Positions 16,464-25,251 of a stretch of 64,000 bases of DNA are shown here, piece after piece; within the stretch, counting starts at the first letter, position 1, and each line of letters begins with the position of its first letter. The stretch spans positions 1-64,000 of the forward strand of contig JAGTJW010000003.1 of NCBI GenBank assembly GCA_023657425.1, in the 5' to 3' direction. Both the position numbers and the translations under genes were made by a program. The notes beneath the pieces were generated by a model. It was not told the origin of the DNA. It searched no databases and saw only the letters and a program-made list of their open reading frames with translations. Source of the DNA: Ideonella sp. WA131b (GTDB lineage Bacteria; Pseudomonadota; Gammaproteobacteria; Burkholderiales; Burkholderiaceae_C).

Positions 16464-18089
16464 ATGCCCCTTCTGCGCCCCACGCTGCTGATCGCCTGCC
16501 TGCTGCTGGCCGTGCCGGTGCTGGGCGTGCTGGGCGCCTGGTTGGCGCTCGACGCTGCGGCGCTGGCGGTGTTGCGCCACCAGTGGGACACGGTGCTGCC
16601 GGGCTACGCCGCGCAGTCGCTGCTGCTGGCGCTGGGTGTGGGCCTGGGCGTGATGGTTCTGGGCAGCGCGACCGCGGCGGCGGTGACGCTGTTCGATTTT
16701 CCGGGCCGCCGCGTCTTTGAGTGGGCGCTGCTGCTGCCGCTGGCCATGCCGGCCTACGTGCTGGCCTACGCCTGGACCGACGCGCTGCAGTTCAGCAGCC
16801 CGCTGCACACCGCGCTGCGCGAGGCGCTGGGCGTGCACCGCGCGCTCTGGCCCGACGTGCGCAGCCTGCCGTTCGCGACTGTGCTGTTCGTGCTGTGCCT
16901 GTATCCCTATGTCTACCTGCTCACCCGGGCGGCCCTGGGCGAGCGTGCGGTGCGCATGATGGAAGCGGCCCGGCTCCTGGGCGCGCCGATGCGCCGCCGC
17001 GTGCTCGAGGTGGCGCTGCCGATGGCCCGCCCGGCGGTGGCCGCCGGCACGCTGCTGGCGCTGATGGAAACGCTGGCCGACTACGGCGTCGGCGCCTATT
17101 TCGGCCTCACCACCTTCTCCACCGGCATCTACAAGGCCTGGTTGGTGATGAACGACCGCGTGGCGGCGGCGCAGCTGGCGTCGATCCTGCTGCTGGTGGT
17201 GGCGGCGCTGCTGCTGGCCGAGCGTGCGGCGCAGCGGCGGATGCGTTTTGTCGGCAGCCAGACAGCGGCTCAGGGCAGCGAGGCCAGGCCGCTGCAGCTG
17301 CAGGGCGCGGCGGCGCTGGCGGCCATCGCGCTGTGCGCGCTGCCGGTGCTGCTGGGCTTCGTGCTGCCGGTGCTGTGGCTGGGCCATGGGGTCTGGAGCG
17401 AGTGGCGCCACGGCGAGTTCGGCCTGCCCTGGGAGCGCTTCTGGCAATGGAGCCGCGCCAGCTTCCAGCTCGCAGCCCTCGCGGCCGTGGCGGCCACGGC
17501 GCTGGCGCTGGCGCTGGCCTTCGTGCTGCGTGGCGGCGCACACGGCCTGCTCGGTCGGCTGCTGGCCGCGGCAGCGCGTGTGCTTTCGCTGGGGTATGCG
17601 GTGCCCGGGGCCGTCATCGCCGTGGGCATCCTGCTGCCCGTGGGCTGGCTGCAGCAGCGCTGGCCCGAGGCCGGCACGACGGCCGTCATCACCGGCACGG
17701 TGCTGGGCCTGCTGTACGCCTACCTGGTGCGCTTTTCGGCGGTGGCGCTGCAGTCGGTGGAGGCCGGTTACGCCCGCGTGCCGCTGTCGGTGGACGAGAC
17801 GGCGCGCATGCTGGGCAGCGCGCCCGGCCGCACCTTTGTGGCCCTGCACCTGCCGCTGCTCAAGCGCTCGGCCGGTGCGGCGGCGCTGCTGGTGTTCGTG
17901 GACGTGATGAAGGAGCTGCCCGCCACGCTGGTGCTGCGGCCCTTCGGCAGCGACACGCTCGCCGTGGTGGCCTACAACCTGGCGCGCGACGAGCGCCTGG
18001 CCGAGGCCGCGCTGCCCTCGCTGGCCATCGTGGCCGTGGGGCTCTTGCCGGTGATCTTGCTCAGCCGTGCGCTGCGCCGAGAAGACTGA
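16464..18089 (+). CDS. fbpB: Ferric iron ABC importer permease (fused two-domain)
   Basis: A 541-residue inner-membrane permease with about twelve hydrophobic segments in two homologous halves, the usual FbpB layout in which both permease domains are on one chain. Each half carries an EAA-type loop contacting the ATPase: [22 protein letters not shown] (near residue 165) and [21 protein letters not shown] (near 450). It conducts Fe3+ into the cytoplasm, driven by FbpC. The start at 16464 lies just after the Fur box; an in-frame ATG farther upstream would overlap the box. The gene is divergent from fbpC and convergent with the DUF1841 gene. Confidence 0.87.
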   Translation: MPLLRPTLLIACLLLAVPVLGVLGAWLALDAAALAVLRHQWDTVLPGYAAQSLLLALGVGLGVMVLGSATAAAVTLFDFPGRRVFEWALLLPLAMPAYVLAYAWTDALQFSSPLHTALREALGVHRALWPDVRSLPFATVLFVLCLYPYVYLLTRAALGERAVRMMEAARLLGAPMRRRVLEVALPMARPAVAAGTLLALMETLADYGVGAYFGLTTFSTGIYKAWLVMNDRVAAAQLASILLLVVAALLLAERAAQRRMRFVGSQTAAQGSEARPLQLQGAAALAAIALCALPVLLGFVLPVLWLGHGVWSEWRHGEFGLPWERFWQWSRASFQLAALAAVAATALALALAFVLRGGAHGLLGRLLAAAARVLSLGYAVPGAVIAVGILLPVGWLQQRWPEAGTTAVITGTVLGLLYAYLVRFSAVALQSVEAGYARVPLSVDETARMLGSAPGRTFVALHLPLLKRSAGAAALLVFVDVMKELPATLVLRPFGSDTLAVVAYNLARDERLAEAALPSLAIVAVGLLPVILLSRALRRED

Positions 18090-18116
18090 ACCGACGGCCG
18101 CCCGCCGCCCGCACCA

Positions 18117-18548
18117 TCATCTGGTGGCCCGCTGGCGCACCGCCTCGAGGTAGGCCTGGCCGTCGGGCGGCCGGCCGCTGCGCTGGCTGGCCCAGATCAT
18201 CTCGCCCAGGCAGTCCATCACGGCGTGCTGGGCCTCGTGCAGGCTGCCTCTGCGCGCGGCCAGCAGTTCCACGGCCTGGCGGATGCCGGTGGGCTGGTCG
18301 ATCGCCACCTGCTCGTCGATGCTCAGGTGCATGCTCAAGTGCAGGAACGGGTTGGTTCGGCCGTCCTCCACCGTGTAGACGGCCGCCAGCGCCGCGGCCT
18401 CGTCGGCCAGCTCGGCGTGGTACTCCGGGTGCTGCTCAATCCAGCGCGCGGCCATGGCCTGCATGGGCTCCAGGGGCAGGCCGGCACGCCAGCGGGCGTG
18501 GGCGCCGCAAAAGAATCGCCGCACGTCGTTCTGTGAGGGCTGGAACAT
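18117..18548 (-). CDS. DUF1841 family protein
   Basis: A 143-residue soluble protein of the DUF1841 family, which is widespread in Betaproteobacteria and has no known function. Family features seen are the N-terminal F-x-P-S-x-x-x-V-R-x-F-F and the central [16 protein letters not shown] followed by [16 protein letters not shown]; the His/Glu spacing could suggest metal binding, but that is speculation. It starts 47 bases from the divergent nitroreductase gene and ends convergently with fbpB. Confidence 0.85.
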   Translation of the reverse strand: MFQPSQNDVRRFFCGAHARWRAGLPLEPMQAMAARWIEQHPEYHAELADEAAALAAVYTVEDGRTNPFLHLSMHLSIDEQVAIDQPTGIRQAVELLAARRGSLHEAQHAVMDCLGEMIWASQRSGRPPDGQAYLEAVRQRATR

Positions 18549-18595
18549 CCCAGAATTCTCGCCTTGCCCGCCGCCGGGCGCCTGCCACCGACCCC

Positions 18596-19186
18596 ATGAC
18601 CGCCGTCCGCACCGTCACCACCGCCCAGCTCTTCACCGAGGCGCGCACCGCCATCGGCTACAGGCCCGACCCCGTGCCCGATTCGCTGTTGCACGAGCTG
18701 TATGGGCTGCTGAAGTGGGGCCCGACCTCGGCCAACGCCAGCCCGGCGCGCTTTGTGTTCGTGCGCACGCCCGAGGGCAAGGCGCGGCTCCAGGCCTGCA
18801 TGAACGAGGGCAGCAACCGCCGGAAGGTCGGCGAGGCCCCGGTCACGGCCATCGTGGGCATGGACCTGGCTTTTCATGAGAAGCTGCCGCAGCTGTTCCC
18901 GCACGCCGATGCGCGGGCCTGGTTCGAGGGCCAGCCGGCGCTGATCGAGGCCACGGCCCTGCGCAATGCCAGCCTGCAGGGCGCCTATCTGATGCTGGCG
19001 GCACGCGCGCTGGGCCTGGACTGCGGGCCGATGAGCGGCTTCGACCAGGCGGCGACAGACTCCACCTTCTGGGCGGGCACCCGCGTGCGCACGAACTTCG
19101 TCTGCACCCTGGGCTACGGCGACGCCACCCGGCTGTTCCCGCGCGGGCCGCGGCTGGCCTTTGACGAGGCCTGCGCGCTGGCCTGA
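18596..19186 (+). CDS. rutE: Nitroreductase-family malonic semialdehyde reductase (RutE type)
   Basis: A 196-residue FMN-dependent nitroreductase-fold enzyme. Length and motifs ([15 protein letters not shown] near residue 40, [37 protein letters not shown] near the end) match the RutE/HadB subgroup, which reduces 3-oxopropanoate to 3-hydroxypropanoate in pyrimidine breakdown, or reduces quinones and nitroaromatics. None of the other rut genes (pyrimidine ring cleavage) are nearby, so the physiological substrate is uncertain. It is divergent from DUF1841 and convergent with kefC, with eight bases between stops. Confidence 0.82.
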   Translation: MTAVRTVTTAQLFTEARTAIGYRPDPVPDSLLHELYGLLKWGPTSANASPARFVFVRTPEGKARLQACMNEGSNRRKVGEAPVTAIVGMDLAFHEKLPQLFPHADARAWFEGQPALIEATALRNASLQGAYLMLAARALGLDCGPMSGFDQAATDSTFWAGTRVRTNFVCTLGYGDATRLFPRGPRLAFDEACALA

Positions 19187-19194
19187 AGCTGCGA

Positions 19195-21051
19195 TCAATC
19201 GGGCCCGTCGCCCAGGCCGTCCCGCGCCGAGGCGGCGAAGCCCTCGCCCCGCTGCACTTCGCGCGCGCGGCGCTGCTCACGCTCGCGCGCCCACAGCTGC
19301 TCAAGCTGAGCACGGCCCTGCTTGGCCAGTGCGATCAGCGAGCGCTCGTCGCCCTGGTGCGCCGCCAACTCGTGCAGCAGCTCAAGGTTGTGGCGGCGAA
19401 AGCGCAGCGCCTGATTGCGCGCGGTGTGCGGTTCCCAGCCCATCAGCTCCAGCACCGAGCGGCCGCTCATCAGGGCCGAGTCCAGCGTCTCGCGCTCGAT
19501 GTGCTGCACACCGCGTGCGTGCAGGCCGGCCCAGTGCGTGGTGTTTCGGGCGCGCGCCACGATGGTGGCGTTCGGAAAGTGTTCGCGCAGCAGGTCGACC
19601 GCGGCCAGGCTCTGCCCGACATCGTCGATGGCCACCACGACCACGCGCGCGCGCCCGGCGCCGGCCACGCGCAGCAGGTCCAGCCGGGTGGCGTCGCCGT
19701 AGTGAGCCGGCCAGCCGAACTTGCGCACGCTGGCCACCTGGCCGGCATCATGGTCGAGCACCGTGGCGGCAAGGCCCTCTGCGTTGATGAGCCTCGCCAC
19801 GATCTGGCCATAGCGGCCGAAGCCCAGGATGAGGATGGGCGCCGCCTGCTCCTCGGCGATCTCCGGCGGCGTCGGGCCCGAGCGCCCTGCCGCCAGCCGC
19901 GGCACGATGACACGGTCCACCAGCACCATCACCAGGGGTGTGAGCAGCATCGAGATGGCGATGGCCGCCAGCAGGAAGCTGGCCGCCGCAGGCGGCAGCA
20001 GTGCCGCGCCGCCGGCTGCCTGCAGCACCACGAACCCGAACTCGCCGCCCTGCGCCAGCATCACCACGAACACGGGGCGCTCGGCCAGCGGGATGCCCAT
20101 CCACCGCGCCATGGCCAGCAGCAGCAGGGCCTTCACCAGCAGGAAGCCGAGCACCACGGCGGCCATCGAGAAGGGTTGTGCCCGCACCACCGCGAAGTCG
20201 ATGCTCATGCCCACGGCGATGAAGAACAGGCCCAGCAACAGTCCCTTGAAGGGTTCGAGGTCGGTCTCCAGCTGGCGGCGGTACTCGCTCCCGGCCAGCA
20301 GCACGCCGGCCAGGAAGGCGCCCAGCGCCATGCTCAGACCCACGGCCTGCATCAGCGCCGCGGTGGCCACCACCAGCAGCAGGCTGGCCGCGGTGAAGAT
20401 CTCCGGCGTGTCGCTGCGCGCGATCCAGCGCAGCGCCGGCCGCAGCAGCAGGCGCCCGCCGAAGACGATGGCCAACACCATGCCCACGGCCTGGGCGGCG
20501 GCCATCCAGCCCCCCGCGCCGTGTGCTTGCTGCACGGCGAGCAGCGGCAGCAGCGTCAGGATGGCGATGCCGCCGATGTCCTGGAACAAGGAAACGCTCA
20601 GGATGCTGCGCCCGCCCGCGGTGGGCATGAGGTTGCGCTCGGCCAGCGTCGACAGCGCGATGGCGGTCGAACTCTGCGCCAGCGCCAGACCCGACACCAG
20701 GGCCAGCCGCCAGTCCAGCCCCGCGGCCAGGGCCACGCCGGCCACCAGCGCGGTGGAGCCCAGCAACTGCACCGTGCCCCAGCCGAAGATCGGCCGCCGC
20801 AGAGCCCACAGCCGGCGCGGCTCGAGCTCCAGTCCCACCAGGAACAGCATCAGCACGACCCCGAACTCGGCGATATGCAGGATCGCCGTGGCGTCGGTCA
20901 CCAGCCGCAGGCCCCAGGGGCCGATGGCGATGCCGGCCGCCAGATAGCCGATCACCGAGCCCAGACCCAACAGCCGCGCCAGCGGCACCGCCAGGACCGC
21001 AGCGCCGAGGAAGATCAGGCCGTTCAGCAGCCAGGACGAGACTGCGTCCAT
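19195..21051 (-). CDS. kefC: Glutathione-regulated-type K+/H+ antiporter (CPA2)
   Basis: A 618-residue CPA2 antiporter. About twelve transmembrane helices (residues 5-385) include LFLVGLELEPRRLW, SLFQDIGGIAIL and the LGAFLAGVLLAGSEYR helix; a cytoplasmic RCK/TrkA-N domain follows (ILGFGRYGQIVARLI, DHDAGQV, GDATRLDLL), and the C-terminus is charged and helical. In E. coli KefC is gated by glutathione and its electrophile adducts, acidifying the cytoplasm to protect against methylglyoxal and similar compounds. The gene follows kefF by three bases, as in E. coli, which supports the assignment. A gloA gene for methylglyoxal detoxification is elsewhere in this window. Confidence 0.88.
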   Translation of the reverse strand: MDAVSSWLLNGLIFLGAAVLAVPLARLLGLGSVIGYLAAGIAIGPWGLRLVTDATAILHIAEFGVVLMLFLVGLELEPRRLWALRRPIFGWGTVQLLGSTALVAGVALAAGLDWRLALVSGLALAQSSTAIALSTLAERNLMPTAGGRSILSVSLFQDIGGIAILTLLPLLAVQQAHGAGGWMAAAQAVGMVLAIVFGGRLLLRPALRWIARSDTPEIFTAASLLLVVATAALMQAVGLSMALGAFLAGVLLAGSEYRRQLETDLEPFKGLLLGLFFIAVGMSIDFAVVRAQPFSMAAVVLGFLLVKALLLLAMARWMGIPLAERPVFVVMLAQGGEFGFVVLQAAGGAALLPPAAASFLLAAIAISMLLTPLVMVLVDRVIVPRLAAGRSGPTPPEIAEEQAAPILILGFGRYGQIVARLINAEGLAATVLDHDAGQVASVRKFGWPAHYGDATRLDLLRVAGAGRARVVVVAIDDVGQSLAAVDLLREHFPNATIVARARNTTHWAGLHARGVQHIERETLDSALMSGRSVLELMGWEPHTARNQALRFRRHNLELLHELAAHQGDERSLIALAKQGRAQLEQLWAREREQRRAREVQRGEGFAASARDGLGDGPD

Positions 21052-21054
21052 GGC

Positions 21055-21681
21055 TCAGCCGCCTCCCACTGCCGGGCGGGCATCGGCCGGCACCTCGCAG
21101 GCGGGGAGCGCCGGGGCATCGTCGGCCAGCTCCGGCCAGCCCTGCACCGAGGGCCAGGCCGCGAGCCGCGCCGAGAACAGCGCTGCGTGGGCGTCGATCT
21201 CTTTGTCGGTGGCGCGGTGCGCACCGTGCAGCACCAGCGGCGGCAGCCAGCGCATGCCTGTGAGCGCGGCGGTCTGCTCGCAGGGGTGCAGGAAGGCGTC
21301 GAAGAAGCAGCGGTTGTAGCCATCAGGGCGGTAGCTGGCCTCGGGTCCGCCGGTGGAGGCTGCGAGCCACAGCGCCTTGCCCTGGAGCGCGCGGCCGCCC
21401 GGGCCGTAGGCCCAGCCGAAGGTGAACACCTCGTCGAGCCAGAGCTTGAGCAAGGGGGGCATCGAGTACCAGTGCACCGGATGCAGCCACACCAGGAGTT
21501 CGGCCTCGGCCAGGCACTGCTGCTCGGCACCCGTGTCGATCAAATAATCGGGGTACAGGGCGTAGAGGTCGCGCACCGTCACTTGCGATGCGGGCAGGCG
21601 GGCCGCGCAGCGCATCAGCGCGCGCGTGGCCCGCGAGTGGTCCATCTGGGGGTGGGCGGCGATGACGAGGGCTCGGGCCAA
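21055..21681 (-). CDS. kefF: KefF-type NAD(P)H quinone oxidoreductase
   Basis: A 208-residue flavodoxin-fold quinone reductase of the KefF/MdaB/NQO1 family. Typical elements are the N-terminal ALVIAAHPQMDHSRA phosphate-binding loop, VWLHPVHWYSMPPLLKLWLDEVF and the GGPEASY segment contacting FMN. KefF binds the RCK domain of KefC and is needed for its full activity while reducing electrophilic quinones. It is immediately upstream of kefC on the same strand, and divergent from the ParA gene 43 bases away. The start at 21681 is the natural one. Confidence 0.85.
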   Translation of the reverse strand: MARALVIAAHPQMDHSRATRALMRCAARLPASQVTVRDLYALYPDYLIDTGAEQQCLAEAELLVWLHPVHWYSMPPLLKLWLDEVFTFGWAYGPGGRALQGKALWLAASTGGPEASYRPDGYNRCFFDAFLHPCEQTAALTGMRWLPPLVLHGAHRATDKEIDAHAALFSARLAAWPSVQGWPELADDAPALPACEVPADARPAVGGG

Positions 21682-21713
21682 GGCCTCGCTACCATAACCG
21701 ACTCAGTTCAACC

Positions 21714-21720
21714 AAGGAGG
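21714..21720 (+). promoter_or_regulatory. Strong ribosome binding site of the ParA gene
   Basis: AAGGAGG lies four bases before the ATG at 21725 and fixes the start of the ParA-family gene. It is one of the most complete Shine-Dalgarno sequences in the window. Confidence 0.7.
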
Positions 21721-21724
21721 GCAC

Positions 21725-22342
21725 ATGCCGGTGATCGTGATCGCCAACCCCAAGGGCGGGGTCGGCAAGAGCACGCTGGCCGTCAATGTGGCGGGCTGCC
21801 TGGCCCGCGCCGGGCATCGTGTGATGCTGGGCGACGTTGACCGACAGCAGTCGTCGCGCGAGTGGCTGGCGCTGCGCCCAAAGGCGGCGCGGCCCATCGA
21901 CGGCTGGGACGTGTCCGGCGACGACATCGTGCGTCCGCCCAAGGGCACCACGCATGTGGTGCTGGACACGCCGGCCGGCCTGCACGGCAAGCGGCTCGAT
22001 GCCGTCATGAAGATCGCCGACCTGCTGCTGATCCCGCTGCAGCCCAGCCCGTTTGACATCCGGGCCACGCACCCTTTCGTGCAGGCGCTGCGCGCGCACC
22101 GGCGCGGCGCCGAGGTGAAGATGGGCCTGGTGGGTATGCGCGTGCGCGAGCACACGCGGGCCGTGGAACAGCTCCAGAGCTACCTCGGCACGCTGCCTGT
22201 GCCGGTGGTGGGCTGGCTGCGCGACACCCAGAACTACGTGCAGCTGGCGGCGCACGGGCTCACGCTGTTCGACGTGGCGCCCAGCCGCGTGGAGCGAGAT
22301 CTTGAGCAATGGCAGCCCCTGTCTGCGTGGCTGGGTGCCTGA
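21725..22342 (+). CDS. Orphan ParA-family ATPase
   Basis: A 205-residue ParA/MinD-type P-loop ATPase. The deviant Walker A KGGVGKST (residues 10-17), the GDVDRQQSSREW switch region and the Walker B-like VVLDTPAG are intact. It lacks the N-terminal HTH of plasmid ParA proteins and no ParB gene or parS-like repeat is adjacent, so it is an orphan ParA. Such proteins position cargo such as chemoreceptor arrays, carboxysomes or plasmids, or interact with cell-division regulators; the cargo here cannot be told. It is followed 14 bases later by the MaoC gene, whose AAGGAG binding site begins at the ParA stop codon, so the two are likely cotranscribed. Confidence 0.85.
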   Translation: MPVIVIANPKGGVGKSTLAVNVAGCLARAGHRVMLGDVDRQQSSREWLALRPKAARPIDGWDVSGDDIVRPPKGTTHVVLDTPAGLHGKRLDAVMKIADLLLIPLQPSPFDIRATHPFVQALRAHRRGAEVKMGLVGMRVREHTRAVEQLQSYLGTLPVPVVGWLRDTQNYVQLAAHGLTLFDVAPSRVERDLEQWQPLSAWLGA

Positions 22343-22356
22343 AGGAGCCGACGACC

Positions 22357-22830
22357 ATGCCCACCTCTTACGCCACGCTGGCCGAGCTGGCCGGCCATGT
22401 CGGCCAGCACCTGGGCACGAGCGACTGGGTCGAGGTCGACCAGGCCCGCATCGACGCCTTCGCCGCCGCCACGGGTGACCACCAGTGGATCCATGTCGAC
22501 GCCGAGCGCGCCAAGGCCGGGCCCTTCGGAACGACGATCGCCCACGGGTTCCTCACGCTGAGCCTGCTGCCGATGCTGTTCGACACCGGCTTCGGCATCG
22601 CCAACGTGAAGATGGGCGTCAACTACGGCCTCAACCGCGTGCGCTTCATGAGCCCTGTGCCGGCGGGCAGCCGGCTGCGTGCCCACTTCAGGCTCCTGGC
22701 CTTCGAGCCCTTGCCGACGCCGCCGGGCGCAGGCTTAGGCGCGCAGCTCACGGTGGAGGCTACGATCGAGCGGGACGGCGCGTCCAAGCCGGCTTGCATA
22801 GCCGATACCGTCTCGCGCCGCTACACCTAA
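22357..22830 (+). CDS. MaoC-like (R)-enoyl-CoA hydratase
   Basis: A 157-residue single hot-dog-domain hydratase. The hydratase-2 motif is present as GDHQWIHVDAERA followed by GPFGTTIAHGFLTLSLLP, with the catalytic Asp and His. Enzymes of this form add water to trans-2-enoyl-CoA to give (R)-3-hydroxyacyl-CoA, feeding fatty-acid or polyhydroxyalkanoate metabolism. The ATG at 22357 is set by AAGGAG at 22342-22347. The gene sits between an orphan ParA gene and a response regulator; neither explains its role. Confidence 0.83.
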   Translation: MPTSYATLAELAGHVGQHLGTSDWVEVDQARIDAFAAATGDHQWIHVDAERAKAGPFGTTIAHGFLTLSLLPMLFDTGFGIANVKMGVNYGLNRVRFMSPVPAGSRLRAHFRLLAFEPLPTPPGAGLGAQLTVEATIERDGASKPACIADTVSRRYT

Positions 22831-22910
22831 CCCTCCCCCGAAAGTGGGCCCCGGAGGCGGTGCGCCCCCCACCCACAATGGCGAGTTCCGGGAAGCATTG
22901 AGGAAGAGAC

Positions 22911-23669
22911 ATGAAGGTGTTGCTGGTCGACGACCACCCGCTGGTGTTGTCGGCGTTGCAGACGGTCATCCTGGCCATAGGCGGCGACACCACCGTGCTG
23001 GGAGTCGAGACGGCGCAGGCAGCCCGTGCGGCGTTGCGCGATCACCCTGACTTCGACCTCGTGCTGCTGGACCTGTCCCTGGGCGACGGCGACGGTTTCG
23101 AGCTGCTCGACGAGTTCCGCGCCACCTACCCGGCGGTGCCGGTGGTCGTGGTGTCGGCTTCCGACCGCACAAGCGATGTGGTCCGCGCCATCGACGCTGG
23201 CGCGATGGGCTACCTGCCGAAGAAGAGCGCGCACGCCGAGCTGCACCATGCGCTGCGCCTGGTGATGACCGGCTCCATGTATGTGCCGTCGCAGCTGTTG
23301 GGTCTCCCGTTCAACCGCAGTCTGGCGCCGACCTCCGGTGAGACGCTGCCCGGCGCCGTTGACGGCGCGGCGCTGCCGCCGGGCCTGACGGCCCGCCCGG
23401 AGCCCCAGAAGACGCTCAGCATGAAGGACCTCGCCCTGACGCCGCGCCAGACCGAGGTGCTGTCGCTGCTGCTGCAGGGGCTGCCGAACAAGTTGATCGC
23501 GCGCGAGCTCAACCTGAGCGTGGAAACCGTGAAGGACCACGTTGCCGCCGTGCTGCGCGCCCTGGGCGCGAGCACCCGCACGCAGGCCGTGCTGGCCGTG
23601 AGTCAGATGACGCAGGGCCAGGGCTTGGGTTTCAGCTGGCGCCCGCCGGGCAACGGCGGGGATCGCTGA
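22911..23669 (+). CDS. NarL/LuxR-type response regulator
   Basis: A 252-residue two-component regulator. The receiver domain (residues 1-120) has the acidic pair D7-D8, phosphoacceptor Asp54 (LVLLDLSLGDG), a conserved Ser/Thr region (VVVSASD) and a Lys in YLPKKS. A linker of about 45 residues leads to a LuxR helix-turn-helix (LTPRQTEVLSLLLQGLPNKLIARELNLSVETVKDHV). It should bind DNA when phosphorylated. An AGGAAGAG ribosome binding site precedes the ATG. The histidine kinase gene follows seven bases later and is the presumed partner. The target genes are unknown. Confidence 0.9.
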   Translation: MKVLLVDDHPLVLSALQTVILAIGGDTTVLGVETAQAARAALRDHPDFDLVLLDLSLGDGDGFELLDEFRATYPAVPVVVVSASDRTSDVVRAIDAGAMGYLPKKSAHAELHHALRLVMTGSMYVPSQLLGLPFNRSLAPTSGETLPGAVDGAALPPGLTARPEPQKTLSMKDLALTPRQTEVLSLLLQGLPNKLIARELNLSVETVKDHVAAVLRALGASTRTQAVLAVSQMTQGQGLGFSWRPPGNGGDR

Positions 23670-23676
23670 GGCTGGC

Positions 23677-25251
23677 GTGGCCCCGCCACCGACCGGGCCG
23701 GTGCCCGCCGCGGACGAGCCGGGGCTGCCGGTGCGGCCGGACGCCGGCAGCGATGCCGAGGCGGACCACCTCCGCGCGCTGTACGTGCAGACCCCGGCCT
23801 CGCTGGCCGGCAACGGCGTCGGCCTGCTGCTGATGGCGACGATCTTCGTGCCACTGGCGCCGGGCCCGAAGATCGGCGCCTGGGTGGCGGTGGCCGCTGT
23901 CCTGTGGCTGCTGCGGCTGGCGCACTGGCTGCGTTTTCGGGCCCAGCCGCAGGCCCCGGCTGCGCTGCTCCACCACTGGCGCACCAGTTGGAAAGCGCTG
24001 AGCCTGTCACTCGGCGCGCTCTGGGGCTCGGCGGTCTGGTTGTTCTGGGGGCTCGGAACTCCGTACCACCAGATCGTCCTGATCCTCATCGTGTACTCGT
24101 ACTGCCTGGGCTCGGTTCAGCTGATGGCCACCCAGCGCGGGCTGTTCCTCGCCTTCATCAGCCTGGCACTCGCGCCCACCATCCTGCGCATTGCGTCCGA
24201 CACCGGCCAGGAGTGGCACCTGCAGCTGGCCTTGATCCTGACGCTGCTGTTCTTCCTGACGGTCCTGATGGCGCGCACCTTCGGCAATGCGCTGGGCCAG
24301 GCGATCGCGCTGAAGCGCCGCACCGACGAGCTTGCTGCCCGGCTGGGCCACGAGATGACGCTGGCCGATGAAGCGCGCCGCGCCGCCGACGAGGCGCGCC
24401 GCGCTGCCGAAGCCGCCAACCGCGCGAAGACGCGGTTCGTCGCCGCCGCCAGCCACGACTTGCGCCAGCCGCTGCACGCGATGGCCCTGTTCGCCGAGGC
24501 GCTGCGCCAGCGTGTCCGCGATCCGGAAGTTGCCTCGCTGGTGAACAGCATCCAGGACAGCGTCGATGCCCTTGAGAGCCTGTTCAGCGAACTGCTCGAC
24601 ATCACCCGCATCGACACGGGTGGCGTCGACGTGCACCCCGAGCCCTTGCGGCTGAAGGAGCTGTTCGGCCGGCTGCGCCTCCACCTGGAGCCCACTGCCT
24701 ACGAGAAGGGGCTGATGCTCAGCTTCCGCGGCGAGGATCACGTGGCGATGGTCGACCCGGTGCTGCTGGAGCGCGTGTTGCGCAACCTGGTGAGCAACGC
24801 CATCCGCTACACCGACGACGGCGGCGTGCTGGTCAGCGCGCGAGTGCGCCAGGGTGGGCCGGGCGGTACCCGGCATCTGCTGCTGCAGGTATGGGACAGT
24901 GGCATCGGCATTTCCGAGGACAACCTGCCGCGGATCTTCGACGAGTTCTTCCAGGCCCAGGGGGCGCGGCCGCTGCAGGCCCACCTGCGCAAGGGGCTGG
25001 GGCTGGGGCTGGCCATCGTCAAGCGGCTGGCGGCGCTGATGGAGGCGCCGATTGCGGTGCGTTCGCGCGCCGGCCGCGGCACGGTGTTCTCGCTGGAGCT
25101 GCCGCTCTGGAGCGCGCCGCACCGTGCCGGCGCCACGTCGGCGCCTTCGGCCAAGGCCCCACCGGGCCTGGGGCTGGGCTGTGGTGGGGCAGCCCCGGTC
25201 ACGCCACCGGATACGTTCCCGGCACGAGGATCGACCGATTCACGCTCCTGA
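23677..25251 (+). CDS. Membrane sensor histidine kinase
   Basis: A 524-residue kinase with an N-terminal region of about five or six membrane helices (residues 45-205) and no large periplasmic domain. A coiled coil built on repeats of D/E-EARRAA (residues 228-248) follows. The dimerisation/phosphoacceptor helix has His260 in ASHDLRQPLHAM, and the ATPase domain shows NLVSNAIRYTDDGG, DSGIGI and GLGLGLAIVKRL. With the upstream regulator it forms a two-component pair. The start is GTG 23677, seven bases after the regulator stop. The last 53 bases overlap the 3' end of the convergent lldD gene; the overlapping C-terminal tail is low-complexity. The signal sensed is unknown. Confidence 0.88.
   Translation: MAPPPTGPVPAADEPGLPVRPDAGSDAEADHLRALYVQTPASLAGNGVGLLLMATIFVPLAPGPKIGAWVAVAAVLWLLRLAHWLRFRAQPQAPAALLHHWRTSWKALSLSLGALWGSAVWLFWGLGTPYHQIVLILIVYSYCLGSVQLMATQRGLFLAFISLALAPTILRIASDTGQEWHLQLALILTLLFFLTVLMARTFGNALGQAIALKRRTDELAARLGHEMTLADEARRAADEARRAAEAANRAKTRFVAAASHDLRQPLHAMALFAEALRQRVRDPEVASLVNSIQDSVDALESLFSELLDITRIDTGGVDVHPEPLRLKELFGRLRLHLEPTAYEKGLMLSFRGEDHVAMVDPVLLERVLRNLVSNAIRYTDDGGVLVSARVRQGGPGGTRHLLLQVWDSGIGISEDNLPRIFDEFFQAQGARPLQAHLRKGLGLGLAIVKRLAALMEAPIAVRSRAGRGTVFSLELPLWSAPHRAGATSAPSAKAPPGLGLGCGGAAPVTPPDTFPARGSTDSRS

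Noticed and set aside
19357..21840. 827-codon plus-strand reading frame opposite kefC-kefF
   Set aside because: Antisense shadow with His/Gln/Arg-rich sequence; kefF-kefC are complete and coupled.
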